Below are positions 46,230 through 57,755 of a DNA stretch of 64,000 bases, piece after piece. The notes beneath the pieces are model-generated. The model searched no databases and had not been told where the DNA came from. It saw only the letters and a list, made by a program, of their open reading frames with translations. Within the stretch, counting starts at the first letter, position 1; every line of letters begins with the position of its first letter. The position numbers and the translations under genes are program-made. The stretch comes from Hyposmocoma kahamanoa (Eukaryota; Arthropoda; Insecta; Lepidoptera; Cosmopterigidae), in assembly GCF_003589595.1 (NCBI RefSeq), contig NW_020653851.1, positions 20,898,907-20,962,906 of the forward strand, given 5' to 3'.

Positions 46230-46613
46230 AAAGTAAAAGTACCTGTGTGTACGTCTCCGAATATTTCAAAAATATTCTGTATTTATTGTAATAAAGATAT
46301 TATCTCTAACTATGGGGATATGTTTCATTCGATGGTGTGGTAAAAACAGCAAAACATCTAATTACAAAACAAACGGACTCACATTTCATCGGTAATTAAA
46401 TACTAAATATGTATTTTTTAATTTTCGTCCATTATAGCAAAGCTCAAGTTAAACTGGTCTCTTTGATGTAAAACAATTGACGGCACCCGTCAATTGTTTC
46501 GAATTCGGTCTGGCCAATCGGAGCGCAGTTGTCACAGTAATGATTTGGCAGAACAGTTTTCAAACAAATTAAATGACATTTCGTCTCTATTTCTGGTTAT
46601 ATACTCGACGGAA
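46230..46613. mobile_element. MITE of the AACCAGAAATAGAGACGAAA family, truncated copy 3
   Basis: Only the part from tgtgtgtacgtctccgaata to the right end (tttctggttatatactcgac) is present, in the same direction as copy 2. Confidence 0.75.
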
Positions 46614-46799
46614 ATCGGCCTGTTAAATTGTATATACAATCCATTTTTTACATTTCAGTAACTTTCGTGTTTTAAGATACGAGCTTGAGAGTGTAAGGCG
46701 ACGTTATGTTAATTGTGTAATGTACAAACTAGATAGATCGAGTGAGAGAGTTGACAAAAACTGCTGCCAAAAAACTAGGCATACTTTAGGTCAGGCGGT

Positions 46800-47330
46800 A
46801 CTTCACACCTTAACAGCTTTTAAATCTGTATAAAGCACAAGTTCTATCGTGTATGGAGTACTGCTGTAAGGTGGCCCTTTGGGACGGCTCTACCCATTAC
46901 CAGTTAACTGCCTTGGACTCGGTGCAGCGAAAAGCAAAGAGACTTATTAACAACAATTCTCTTATGGAGTCGAAGCTGCAAAATCTCGACAATCGCAGAA
47001 AAGTAGACTGCTTGTCGGTTTTCTATCGGATACATTTAGGGGAGTGTGCGCTGGAATTTTTCAATTTAATTCCACCCTCACTGTTCCTCCTTCGGTCGAC
47101 TAGAGTCCGGAGCACTCCATTCTTATGTCGTTGATATTCCACCTGTTCGCACTAAGCGCTTTGCTTCCTCCTTTCTGATGCGTACGAAAAGTACAATTTG
47201 GGTCTATTAAAGGCTAGAGTGAATAGGCATTTTTTAGGCAAACGTGTCCCATCGTCGGTCACATCGTCGCTTAACATCAGTTGAGATTGTGGCCAAGCGT
47301 GTGTCTATATTATAAAAAAGAAGAGATATG
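46800..47330 (+). pseudogene. LINE reverse-transcriptase C-terminal fragment
   Basis: The frame at 46853-47134 contains MEYCCKVALWDGSTHYQLTA, LDSVQRKAKRLI and NLDNRRKVDCLSVFYRIHLG, the classic C-terminal region of Jockey/CR1-type retrotransposons (LE.C...W......LD.VQ..A.R.I). A frame change then continues the similarity (YNLGLLKARVNRHFLGKR). The catalytic domain is absent. Confidence 0.78.
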
Positions 47331-47529
47331 ATATAATAGCAGCGGGAATTCCCGACAATTCGCTACAATTCTCTACAAGACGCGACCTGTTTTTTGGTTC
47401 GTATATAGTTTGTACTTTACATCATTGACATAGTAACAAGTCATTGTGATATGGTAACAAAAATTCACTTTTATTCCATTTCCGTAAATTAAAGGCACCG
47501 GTATAACGCGGCTGAATTTCATTGGTATG

Positions 47530-49280
47530 ACGCTACATAACACTAAATATATTTCTGTAAGTATGAAATATAACTCAAGTTATTTTTTTATAAATAATTT
47601 TTGTGTACTATATTTATTTATTATTGTAGATTTTAGTCTGTTGACTATAGGTGTGTATGTAGAACAGGTACAAAAGAGCAAAACCTTTGTTTATCATGAA
47701 AATATATATATACATACCCATATACAATAAATTATTGTATGTTTATTATCACAAATCGAATACATGTTTTGGACTTGTACCATATCCGCTTTATATTAGA
47801 TAATTAATATTATTGCAATGTACTATTTTGTAATTCACAAACGCAATGCAAATTATTACTAAAATATATCATGTTTTTTTTAATATAAATCCAATGATTT
47901 CCAGATTATTTTTTTTAAATTAACTGTAATACGTTATATTTATTTTTAGGATACTATTTAGATTAAAGTACAGTCAAAATATTTCAGTCATTAAGTAACT
48001 ATTGCAGAAAGTTATTAAATACTAAATAAGTAAACTGTTGTTAATTCATATTAAATATTACTTTATTTGTGATTAGTTTTCGAATTCATTCCATTATGTT
48101 GAATTAAAATAGTTGTTTTATTTTTTATATATTTTTTTAATGAATTGTTCAAATTTTTTTTTAGTCAACCTGCACTGGCCATAGTTCAAACGTTCATAAA
48201 AGAATCATACATAATGTATAGCTTAGATAGAAAATATAGATCTTGAAAAATTACACTAGATTCAGTAAGTGCCCATATAAAAATTATAAATTTAGTATTA
48301 CCGAGTCTATTTTATAATTGTATGTAGAAATCATGTATTTAAACTTATTCTTGGGCGAATCACATGCAGGCCACAATTCTGTCTTTAAAACATTACTTGA
48401 ATGAATGGATTAGTGGATATTGCGATTGAGAACCATTATTTCGTGTAGCATTTCAAAAGATATATCATATTTTGTAAATTTTATAGTGTCGCTATAGCAT
48501 TACCATGTAACCTACGATATTATGTATGTCCTATGTTATATTATTGCTAAGCTTAGTCCTCTGGGAACGAGTGATTTGTGCTTTTAACATTTCTGTAAAA
48601 CGAAACTGTATAAATATCAAAAATAGAAACGAGAAACTCAAATTTCTTTGCACACCGTGCAATCTATATAAATTATAGAAGTTTTAAAAGCATAAAAATA
48701 TTTATTTATGTATAAATTTTACAGAATCTATTTGTAACACTGTGGTAGTAGGTACCCGACTAATCCGCTTCTCGTTACTCCCAACTATGCTTTCAGATGT
48801 GTGTACTCTCTTTTACCAATAAGTATCTATATCAATTTCCCTAATGTTCTTTTAATTTGCAATTTAGGCCAGTGTTTTACAGTTACCTTGAGTATTTCTA
48901 TATTAGGGCAAGCTCACAGCTTCCATAATATACGAAAAATATTAAGCACATTATATCAAAATCATTAATTGTTTTTGTCCAAATTCGTAGAGTATAGCTA
49001 TTCGCATTTAAACATAACAAAGAAACACTGGCCTTTCCCTTTTATAACTAGTTGTCTATAACATGTTCAAGTATTTGTAACATTAAATAGGTATACAGTC
49101 TGATGTAATTTTATATTGCTAGCTGTTGTGAATAAGATTTATTTACTATACGGAACACAGATAATAAATAGCCTTTTATTGTGAAAGCTGGTATATTATG
49201 GTAGGTACACTGTAACATGTGAAATAACTATTGTTGTTCTCATTTCTAAGAGTATTATTCTAGTCTGCATTAAAGTTAAG
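47530..49280. other. AT-rich, repeat-poor stretch downstream of X11
   Basis: No coding frame or known repeat. Best guess is distal 3' UTR of X11 or plain intergenic DNA. Confidence 0.45.
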
Positions 49281-49603
49281 AATAAAATGAACAACTATAT
49301 TGTGTTGACTTTATTGCCTGCCTCAACGCTACGATCATCCTACTGCGTACACAAGTGAATAACGTCTCCCAGTAGGGTTTGCACTTTTGTTCATCAATCA
49401 ACAATTGTGCATCCCTATCAATTTTTTTCTTTGAATCGATTTTTTGGATCGTAATGGATCACAAGCCTCTGAATCAATACACAGATCAGATCGTATGCTC
49501 TTGAATCGATTTCATAAAAATAGTTCCAAATTGATTTCAGTAAAAAAAAAATATTTTGACAGCCTTTTTGGCTTACTAATAACATATTGTAGACTCGTAT
49601 TTA

Positions 49604-49859
49604 GGGCTCATTCAGAGTACAGGCGCAGCCGCAGCGGCGGGTGCGATGGCGCGGGTCTTGGCGTATTCCATTTCAGTGCCGAAGCGGCTACGAGCGGGTA
49701 GATCCATATGTTGAAATCGCAAATAGACGCAAGCACTATGGGACGGACTGAGCCAATGAGATCTATCCAAGCAGAGCGCGAGACCACTGTGAACGCAAGG
49801 AGCGTCTACCTACATTTGATTTACACACACATGCGCCCGCCGCCACTCTGAATAAGGCC
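49604..49859. mobile_element. Harbinger-type MITE, TTA target duplication
   Basis: The ends GGGCTCATTCAGAGT and the complement of GGCCTTATTCAGAGT are flanked by TTA on both sides (49601, 49860). The 256-bp interior is GC-rich and its short open frame is not a gene. Confidence 0.82.
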
Positions 49860-50610
49860 TTAGATGTCGCCAAACTGTTTTTCTTGCAGTCCAATAAAGA
49901 GGCTGTTTTGTTTAAATTATGAATACGATCTAGATAGTTCGATTCGTCTTAATGTTGAATCGATTTACTTAAATATCGCATTGAAATGATTCGATACAAT
50001 AATCGCTAGATCGTATATACTTGAATCGATCTTCATAAAAATCGAATCGTACCTAATTGCATCCCTAATCAGTATATTGATTAATCTGTAATTGACGGAG
50101 CCAAACTCGGGCAATCTTAAAAGTTAAAACGAAAACATGTGGCTGGCTCGTTTTTTGTGGTCGCTAGTGCTACCACCGACTATAATGAAAAGGGGTTATA
50201 AAACTTTGAACTGTCTTCATACATCTCACTTAAAATTGTGGAATAGAGAAAACAATTCGAAAATTATAGAAAATATTGAATGGATGTTATTGCGAATAAT
50301 GTGATTATTCTCATTTATACATGTCATAATAATAATAAATTATCCATTTATAATCGAGAATAAGTTTGGTTTCATTAATTTTTTATTTTTATTTTCAAGT
50401 CGTTCCTCAATTACAGAATTTTGAGTTACGACAATATTTGGTTTCTTGTGCGCATTGGTCTTAATTTTTTTTATATAGAGTTTTAACGGCTTTGGCAAAA
50501 TCCCAGTGAGCTTGTACTTCGTTTTATTTCGTCATTTTGAGTTCACTTCTTATTTACGTTTCCATCTTCATATGACATCAAAAGTGGAAACGATATAACT
50601 GTAAATAACT

Positions 50611-51018
50611 TCATAACTTTTCACGCATGAGAGATGGCAAGAGGCGGGGAATGTCTTCCTCTTCATACACCTTCATTATGCTATTTACCAGCAATAACCT
50701 TTGCACGATGAAGATAGGGCAAAACAGAATAAGATGATTCAAATTTGCAGTAGCTGAATAACAGTACTCGCAATGATCGGAGGAATTGATCTTGGTCTTG
50801 AAGTGCGTTGGAAACTTGCCATGTCCAAATCGCAGACTTCCATTTCTAATGCCAAGGTTTAGATGGGATTCTTTTTTGAATATGAGCGTACGAACATTCA
50901 GGATTTTAGAACGATTGTAATCTATCATGGGAACTGGCGGAGGAGGTATTGAGAATTGTTTATGTATGGAACTTGAATCTTCATTGCCAGTCATCCCTGA
51001 GTGAGAAGGTATCCACAT
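50611..51018 (-). pseudogene. LINE ORF2 C-terminal fragment (end of RNase H and zinc knuckle)
   Basis: Starts MWIPSHSGMTGNEDSS, the last RNase H motif, and continues with RFGHGKFPTHFKTKINSSDH and CEYCYSATANLNHLILFCP, the Cys-rich region found after RNase H in I/Loa/R1-type elements. 135 codons are open; the rest of the element is not seen. It ends about 70 bp before the Harbinger-like element. Confidence 0.75.
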
Positions 51019-51261
51019 AAACTCAAGTTCTTTAACTTGATTTTCTGATAATAATTCTCTGATGTATTGATGAAAATTTTATATAAGGGCGCGTTCAAAT
51101 TAGTGTCTGTTAGCCGCGCTGCAGCCGCGCGATTGTCACTTTTCATACAATTTCTAGAAGCGCTGCAACCGCGCGGCAGTCGTGCGACAGTCGCGCTACA
51201 GCCACACTCGGTTGCATCACGGTTAGTGAGGTGTACATGTTAATTTTTGAAATTAACTACA

Positions 51262-51414
51262 ATGGACGAAAATCGAGTTGAAGAATTTATAGAGAATGCA
51301 GAACAACACCTTGCAATATGGGATATCAGTTCCGCCAGTTATTCTAATCGACTGGAAAAAAAGGCATGGGAAAATTTATGTCTAAAATTTATTGACAATT
51401 TTGAAACTAAATAA
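51262..51414 (+). pseudogene. Short MADF-like open frame (50 codons) inside the Harbinger-like element
   Basis: The frame reads MDENRVEEFIENAEQHLAIW and goes on DISSASYSNRLEKKAWENLC to a stop. The pattern of an N-terminal helix, a Trp with Asp, a Tyr and then KAWENL fits the first half of a MADF (Myb/SANT-like) DNA-binding domain. In PIF/Harbinger elements such a protein is the second gene and binds the ends. Here it stops after 50 residues, well short of a full domain plus partner region, so it is truncated. Confidence 0.6.
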
Positions 51415-51654
51415 CAAATGAAAAAAATATATATCACATAGCAGGTTGTGAGTAATTTTTAATATCTATACGTGAAGTGTGTGCACCAATAACTCTCCTC
51501 CCTATACTATAATATATAATCCCTAACTATATACCTTTTGGTTCTGAATACAAATGTGAAGAATAGTGTTAAACAAACGTAAAAATCCCATAAAAATCCG
51601 TAAACAAGCCGAAAACTATTTACAAATATTTTTCGCATTTTTTTTTCATTTTTT

Positions 51655-52285
51655 TGAAAAGTCGTGTCCGCCATCTTGGATTTACAAATAAGTGCTACAT
51701 TCGTAATGAGCACCCCCAAATACTTCGAAAACGATACCCAACTTGAATTTATTCGAAAAATCGTGCCCGCCATCTTGGATTTACAAATAAGTGCTATATT
51801 NNNNNNNNNNTCGAAATGAGCACCCCCAAATACCTCGAAAACGATACCCAACTTGCTATTATTTGAAAAATCGTGCCCACCATCTGGGATTTAGAAATGA
51901 GTGCCATATTCGGAATGAGCATCCTCAAATACTTCGAAAAGGGTACCCATATTGCATTTTTTGAAAAATCGTGTCCGCCATCTTGGATTTACAAATAAGT
52001 GCTATATTCGTAATGAGTCAAATACCTCGAAAACGATACCCAACTTGCTATTATTCGAAATTCGTGCCCACCATCTGGGATTTAGCAATGAGTGCCATAT
52101 TCGTAATTAGCATCTTCAAATACCTCGAAAAGGGTACCCATATTGCATTTTATTGAAAAATCGTGTCCGCCATCTTGGATTTACAAACAAGTGGTATATT
52201 CGTAATGAGCACCCCCAAATATCTCGAAAACGATACCCAACTTGCCATTATTTGAGAAATCGTGCCCGTCTTCTTGGATTTGGAA
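51655..52285. repeat. Second array of the 99-bp satellite, with an assembly gap
   Basis: The units (CCATCTTGGATTTACAAATA... and TACCTCGAAAACGATACCCA) are the same family as the array at 8225. About six copies are visible, some with CCATCTGGGAT variants. Ten N at 51801-51810 interrupt the array, so the copy number is unknown. Confidence 0.92.
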
Positions 52286-52561
52286 ATTAATATATCGTTG
52301 TCGATTATATTAATACGTTCTGGTATTCTTTTTAATTTTTTTTTTCTTCAGTTTTAACAAAATAAGTGAAAGTAACGTTTCTTCGTCAGAATACATCGTG
52401 TAACTGAGTCGAAAGATAAAACATCACTAAAAATTTGGTCGCACTTCAGCTAGCGATGCGCGAATGTGAATGATTTCAATATTCGACTCGTTATTAACCG
52501 CTAATCCTGTCATTCGAATGTCAAATTAGTAACCTACTAATTTTCGTATTCGAATGATCAT

Positions 52562-52628
52562 TCTATGGAATCTATGGATTAGTACTACTAATAAGTTATT
52601 AGTAGTACTAATCCATAGATTCCATAGA
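52562..52628. repeat. Perfect palindrome, 33-bp arms, 1-base spacer
   Basis: The arm beginning TCTATGGAATCTATGG and ending ACTACTAATAA is mirrored exactly after a single G. It is the central part of the nested hAT-like MITE. Such a near-spacerless palindrome extrudes and deletes easily. Confidence 0.95.
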
Positions 52629-52645
52629 GCATTCTGCTCTACATA

Positions 52646-52650
<5 letters not shown>

Positions 52651-52677
<27 letters not shown>
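52651..52677. repeat. CT dinucleotide microsatellite
   Basis: A run of alternating C and T lies just after the palindrome in the nested MITE. Confidence 0.95.
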
Positions 52678-52679
<2 letters not shown>

Positions 52680-53350
52680 ATATGGTATACACTGTAATTG
52701 TGACGGGGACAGGGATATTTTGTGGTATGGACATGATGAATTAGGTGTTCCGATATAATAATCATTCGACTCGTGCAACCGACTATAAGGCATTCGGTAA
52801 TGATAAATCATTCAACTCGAGTCTAATGATTGTGCTTGGATTCGACTTATTCGAATGATTTGCCCATTCGAATGATTAGTATTAGTATCATTCAAAGTCG
52901 CGTATCGCTAACTTCAGCAGCGCGACAGTCGCGCGGTTGCAGCGCGACTGCCGCGTGGCTGCGGCGCGGCTAACAGCGGCAATTTGAACGCGCTATAATT
53001 GACATGTAAGGGTGCTGCCATCTTTAATCAGCAGGTAAAGTTGTTTTAATAGTATTACATTAATAAAATGTCGGAGTCTTCGTTTTTATCGTAAGCGGCA
53101 CAGAGTTTAGTTTAAATATTGAAATGTCAGCTTAAGCTGTTAACCCTGTCAGTTACTATTGACTCTATGAAATGAGCAGAGGTTAAAAAATAACATGTTC
53201 AATAACTCCTTAACCATCATACACCTTCTAAAAATCAGTAATTACACTCCTACCGCGTTTTAAGATATTTTATTTTTTATTATTGGCTTAAAAACTAATG
53301 TCGGAAAGTTGAGAATAACGTTAGAGGGGTACGTACGTAGGGGTTCACCT

Positions 53351-53500
53351 AGGGTCGTATTCTAGAACTCTACTCAATGCTCAAGTCAGGACTTGAGCAG
53401 ACTTGAGTATGATTTCAAGCACTGGAAATACGACCCTAATGGCAAGGACTTGAGTATGATTTTCAGTGCTCACTGCAATACTCAGAGTCGTATTCTACTA
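53351..53500. mobile_element. GGGTCGTATTC fold-back MITE, right end degraded
   Basis: A clear left end (AGGGTCGTATTCTAGAACTC) and core are present; the right end only survives as AGAGTCGTATTCTA. Confidence 0.75.
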
Positions 53501-54551
53501 CTATTACTATACTACTAACGTCATTTTGAAAAATTAAATTGCTCTGTTTGTGTTTGGTTCAGTTCCCAATTAACCCACTGAAATAATAGGTTTTTACCGA
53601 CTTCTGGAAGCCAAACTAACGAACATCGTATTTCAGCATAAACATGGCGACAGGTATGGCTTGGAGTTTCAGCAACGCTGCGTCAGTCTTTTCTACTACG
53701 GTGAGCCTAATCCTACTGAGCTTGTGGCGCAACCTTTTTGATCTTGTTCTTTTTAATGGCTTTGCCTTCACATTTAGCCAATGAAACAGTTGAGAAAGCA
53801 GAATTACGGATTATGGAAGAGGTACGGAATTTTGATGAAGAAAGATATGGTGGGTTGGTAGTTATATCGGCATACATATTAAAGCTTGATATTATTTTCG
53901 ATAATTAAGGCCACTACATTATAAACATCTTTCTTACGTAAATACAATAAACTTTTTATGGAGGTGGGTAGTAAGACACTGATTGCCAGGAGTTCGGATA
54001 TAAAGTATCGTGTTCAATTGAGGAACAGGAGAAGATATGGTTTAGATCCTCACAGGCCCCGCATGAGTTGAACAGTGCGCTGCTAAGTAAAACTGTGAAT
54101 ACATCCTTTACAAGACAACACTATTTTTATTTCATCCATGCTGGTAACCCTACAAACATCAGTATGACAATTTCTAATTAAAAATATCAACGCCATCTAT
54201 TGTATCACTAACAAACTATATCTAGCGGTAGAAGTCAGTTGAAGCATTTTGATTATTTTATATTATTAATTAGGTCTACCTCCTCACTGTTTTCAATGTA
54301 GAGTGCGTTCCTACTAATACTGCTCTCACTTTCAAATTTCAATCGTACTTTCATAGATGAGAGTATCTATTATAATATAGAGCACCAATTTTAGACTTCA
54401 GGCAGGCAGGAGACAGTTCACATGAATAAATATTTGCGCAATCAAGACACAAAACAAGTATGGTTTATTTTGCTAGCTCTGGTGCCCGTTGTTTCTAAAG
54501 GCAACATTTTGTTTTTGAAATCCAACTGACCGTGTTCGTCGGGTGGTCTTA

Positions 54552-54900
54552 AGGGTCGTATTCCAGAACTCTTCTCAATACTCAAGTCAGTCACTTGAGT
54601 ATTGCAGTGAGCACTGAAAATCATACTCAAGGCCTTGCCATTAGGGTCGTATTTCCAGTGCTTGAAATCATACTCAAGTCTGCTCAAATCCTGACTTGAG
54701 CATTGAGTAGAGTTCTGGAATACGACCCTAATAAGGGTCGTATTGTAGAACTCTACTCAATGCTCAAGTCAAGATTGCACTGGAAACACAAGCACTGGAA
54801 TTACGACACTAATGGAAGGGACTTGAGTATGATTTCGAGTGCTTTAAACCATACTCAAATCCTGACTTGAGCATTGAGTAGAGTTCTAGAATACGACCCT
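54552..54900. mobile_element. Second tandem pair of GGGTCGTATTC fold-back MITEs
   Basis: Copies at about 54552-54730 and 54734-54900 are separated by a few bases (ACCCTAATAAGGGTCG). Same arms and core as the pair at 42080. Confidence 0.85.
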
Positions 54901-55189
54901 GAGACTGCGTTCAAGTACCTATATCGGTTACTTACTTACGGCATGAAATGATGACCATTTGAGGTTTCGGCCTGTATCTGTGTAATTACGACGTCGTCGT
55001 AAATAATTAACATTACAGTTTATTAAGCCTATAAATTAATATTAAGCAGTGATTATTGTTAGACAAGCACGATAATAATGCCTGCAAATGACTAATTCAA
55101 TAATCAAAAGAAAATTTCAATGTCAAGAAACTAAACAATCAAGTGGTATGAACTGGCTATTGTTTTTATGTCGATATTTTATTTCAAAA

Positions 55190-55560
55190 CTCATTAGATG
55201 CTAGATGTTTATCCGCATGAACGGAAGCGTCAAATTCACCTCGCTGCGCGAGAATGCTCGTTCGCGAGCTTTCTCGCGACTGCACCTTGAGGCTGTAGTA
55301 TTTCGTCGACGTTTGACGTCACACTGAGCCTGCTTTCGCGAATTCGACAGGCGTCGCCTAGGCAGCTGCGAAAATAACGAATGCGGGAGCGTTCCCGAGC
55401 ATTCGCCGAAAGACGCGCGATTTATTTTTTAGCTCGTATCTAGTTTGTACGTTACACAATACAAGACATAATGTTCATTTTGCTATGTACATACAATTTC
55501 GTTACTAAAATTCGCTTCCATTCCGTTCCGCCGCAATGTAGATTGAGCCTAACATTCAAA
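55190..55560. mobile_element. Non-coding repeat (gcgcgagctttctcg / cattccgttccgccgcaatg)
   Basis: The right part (tcgtatctagtttgtacgtt, tcgcttccattccgttccgc, attgagcctaa) recurs in reverse at 43860-44020, just before the last X11 exon, and in weaker form at 46690-46760 and 47370-47520. A MITE family is likely, but complete ends were not resolved. Confidence 0.55.
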
Positions 55561-55849
55561 TGTATGTCATTTAAAGTAGGTAAAAAGGTCCAGTGCAAAT
55601 CTGACTAACAGCAAGTTAGTCATTCTTTTGCACTGAAAAAGATACCAACTTAAACTAACTTTCATTGAAAGATATGTGGACTTATCTTTCATTGAAAGAC
55701 AAACAAAATCAGTAGCACACTCCAATTTACTTGTGTAAAAATTATGATAAAAACCTATCTTTAGTTTAATTGCTAATTTTGTAGAATTTAATTCAAATTA
55801 ATATTATTTTACCATGCTTAATACAAATACAATGAGTTTAAAAAAAATA

Positions 55850-56068
55850 AATAAGTGCGAGTTTGACCTTCATCTCACCCGGTGGAAAGTGACGATGGAG
55901 CATGCACATCTATAATGCCTATTCACTCTTACCCTGAAAAGGCCCAAAGTATATCATCCAGGGAACAAGTGTGAAGGTAGGGAATTCCACTCCACTAGCT
56001 GTTCGCCATGTAAATGTGGAAGCGGAACGCTTCGTGCGAACCCTTGGAATATCCCCAAAATAGGGATG
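55850..56068. mobile_element. Dispersed repeat (ctcacctgatggaaagtgat family), copy 2
   Basis: tgaccttcatctcacccggt, taatgcctattcactcttac and gggaattccactccactagc. Confidence 0.72.
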
Positions 56069-56384
56069 GAAAAAGTACAGCAGAAGTCAAAAGTACAAAT
56101 TTTATTTCCGAGGCCATCCTTAACTTTTGCTAATGCCTACTCCTTCATTCATTACTGATCATTATCATTCATTATATAATTTTAGTAATGCAAGCCTACA
56201 TCATTCAAATAAAATATTTTTACTTGATCTTAATGTTAACACAGGCATGCCACTTTTTAAAAATTCCTTAATATACCAACTGAAGGACTTGGACCCTAGG
56301 TCATGAAATAAAAAATGTTTAAAAGTTCATTCTAAAGTGTGGCTGTGTGGTACAATACAGTATTAAAGTACATTGACAACCCTA

Positions 56385-56465
56385 CCAAGGTTGTCTAACA
56401 TTTTAGCGTTGGACATGGAGATCCTGGTTTCGATTCCCATTAGGACCTTTGTGAAAAGAACTTTT
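56385..56465 (+). mobile_element. tRNA-headed SINE, other family
   Basis: gttgtctaacattttagcgt and the B-box-like ggtttcgattccc, followed by a body not matching families A or B. Confidence 0.5.
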
Positions 56466-56469
56466 CTAA

Positions 56470-57755
56470 ATTGGTTCTGACCAGGGTGTTCTGGGAAGTG
56501 CTCTAGAATGAATTCCGTCGCTTTGGTACTTATAGTACAGGAAATAGTTTGAGACTGGTTATGTTGTCTCGCACGTTACATACATTACCTGGGTAGGTAT
56601 TATTCCAAATCTACCAAATAAAATTCATTGTATTGTCGATAAAATTTGTAGTGTATTTCTTTACTATAAGCATATTACTATGTCACATACAGACGTGTCC
56701 ATTCAGTATTGTTTTCCCTTTGTTCTTTGTACCAGAGCAAAAGTATCTGAACATACCTTGAGGTAAAGGTGTTAATGAACTCCTCCTTGTCAGATTGTTG
56801 CATTGAGTTTTATTTAGAAACAAGTTACAAAGTGTATTATAAATTTGCCAAAGGGCATTAAACTTGTAGGTTGTTTGTACAATATCCCCTAACATGAGAA
56901 TACACCTATATCAGATAATGAGGTGGTTGCTATCAAATGCGAGTGTAAACAAAGAAATTTATTCTACACAAACAAATCAGTTTTCATTGCTAAATGGTAG
57001 CATAATATATGTTTAAGTAGTACTTTGGTTATCTTACTAAAAATTTATATAATAAAATCATCATTGTGCATAATAATGCACCTCTATTTGTACCAATTTT
57101 TGCTAAAAATCAGTGACACACTACCTTCAAAAATGTCTATTTAAAAAAATTTTACTATCTAGCCACCATAAATAATTATATGAGGTATTCCTAGTTTGTA
57201 TCCACTATTTCTAGCAAAAGTAACTTTAGCTAAGATAGGATAATAATTTGTATAAATAATACAATGAATGAAATGATAACCTACAACTAATTATGTATTT
57301 CAAGATTATTATGTGCTAAATTAAATAAACAAAGTTAGGATATTAAAAGGTCAGAGTATATATAATGTGTATATATAAAATAGAATTATGTAATACAATA
57401 GCAGTTTTCTATTGTTGTGTCCCAATTACATCGAGTGTGATTCTTTATGAACCATTGGTATTAAAACAACCTATTTTTTTTCCACCTTCCCTAACTTGGT
57501 TGATGTCCACAAATAAAATATTGGTTAGCTTTTGTATATTATGTATTTTGAAGTTGCTCACAAAGCCAAATTAAATTTACATAAATACAATTTAATGATA
57601 ATTTTTATACAAGATGTAAACAGTACACATAAGATTCACAGTGAAATCATGTTGATGCAGAATAAGAGTGGAAACCGAAACAACTATACTTCCACTGCCT
57701 AGTAAAAAAAAAATTAAATTAACATTCAGTATGTCACTAGAGATCAGTTACCTGA
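56470..57755. other. AT-rich stretch between the repeats and bendless
   Basis: No repeat or coding frame recognised. It could include distal bendless 3' UTR. Confidence 0.45.

Larger units (their letters stand above)
44140..49305 (+). promoter_or_regulatory. Possible long X11 3' UTR with polyadenylation signal near 49281
   Basis: No convincing AATAAA with a GU-rich element lies close to the stop codon. AATAAA at 49281-49286 is followed by tgtgttgactttatt, a plausible cleavage region. The stretch 47530-49300 is AT-rich and mostly free of recognised repeats, as long neural 3' UTRs often are. 44650-47500 contains several transposon pieces, so an earlier end is equally possible. Inference only. 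Confidence 0.3.
52451..52910. mobile_element. hAT-like MITE nested in the Harbinger-like element
   Basis: The inverted ends TAGCGATGCGCGAATGTGAA and TAGCGATACGCGACTTTGAA are flanked by the 8-bp duplication ACTTCAGC at 52443-52450 and 52911-52918. The 460-bp body has repeated ATTCGAATGAT words, a perfect 33-bp-arm palindrome and a CT microsatellite. No coding capacity. Confidence 0.88.
51087..52993. mobile_element. Harbinger-like DNA transposon derivative carrying the same satellite
   Basis: The ends are imperfect inverted repeats: GGGCGCGTTCAAATT on the left and the complement of AGCGCGTTCAAATT on the right. Both continue into a TGTTAGCCGCGC segment and GC-rich subterminal repeats. TATAA flanks both sides, so the exact duplication is ambiguous. 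Inside are a MADF-type open frame, a 99-bp satellite array and a nested hAT-like MITE. MADF/Myb-like proteins accompany PIF/Harbinger transposases, which supports the superfamily; no DDE transposase is present. Confidence 0.7.

Noticed and set aside
51507..52156. Open frames in the second satellite array
   Set aside because: Same satellite effect, and one frame runs through N bases.
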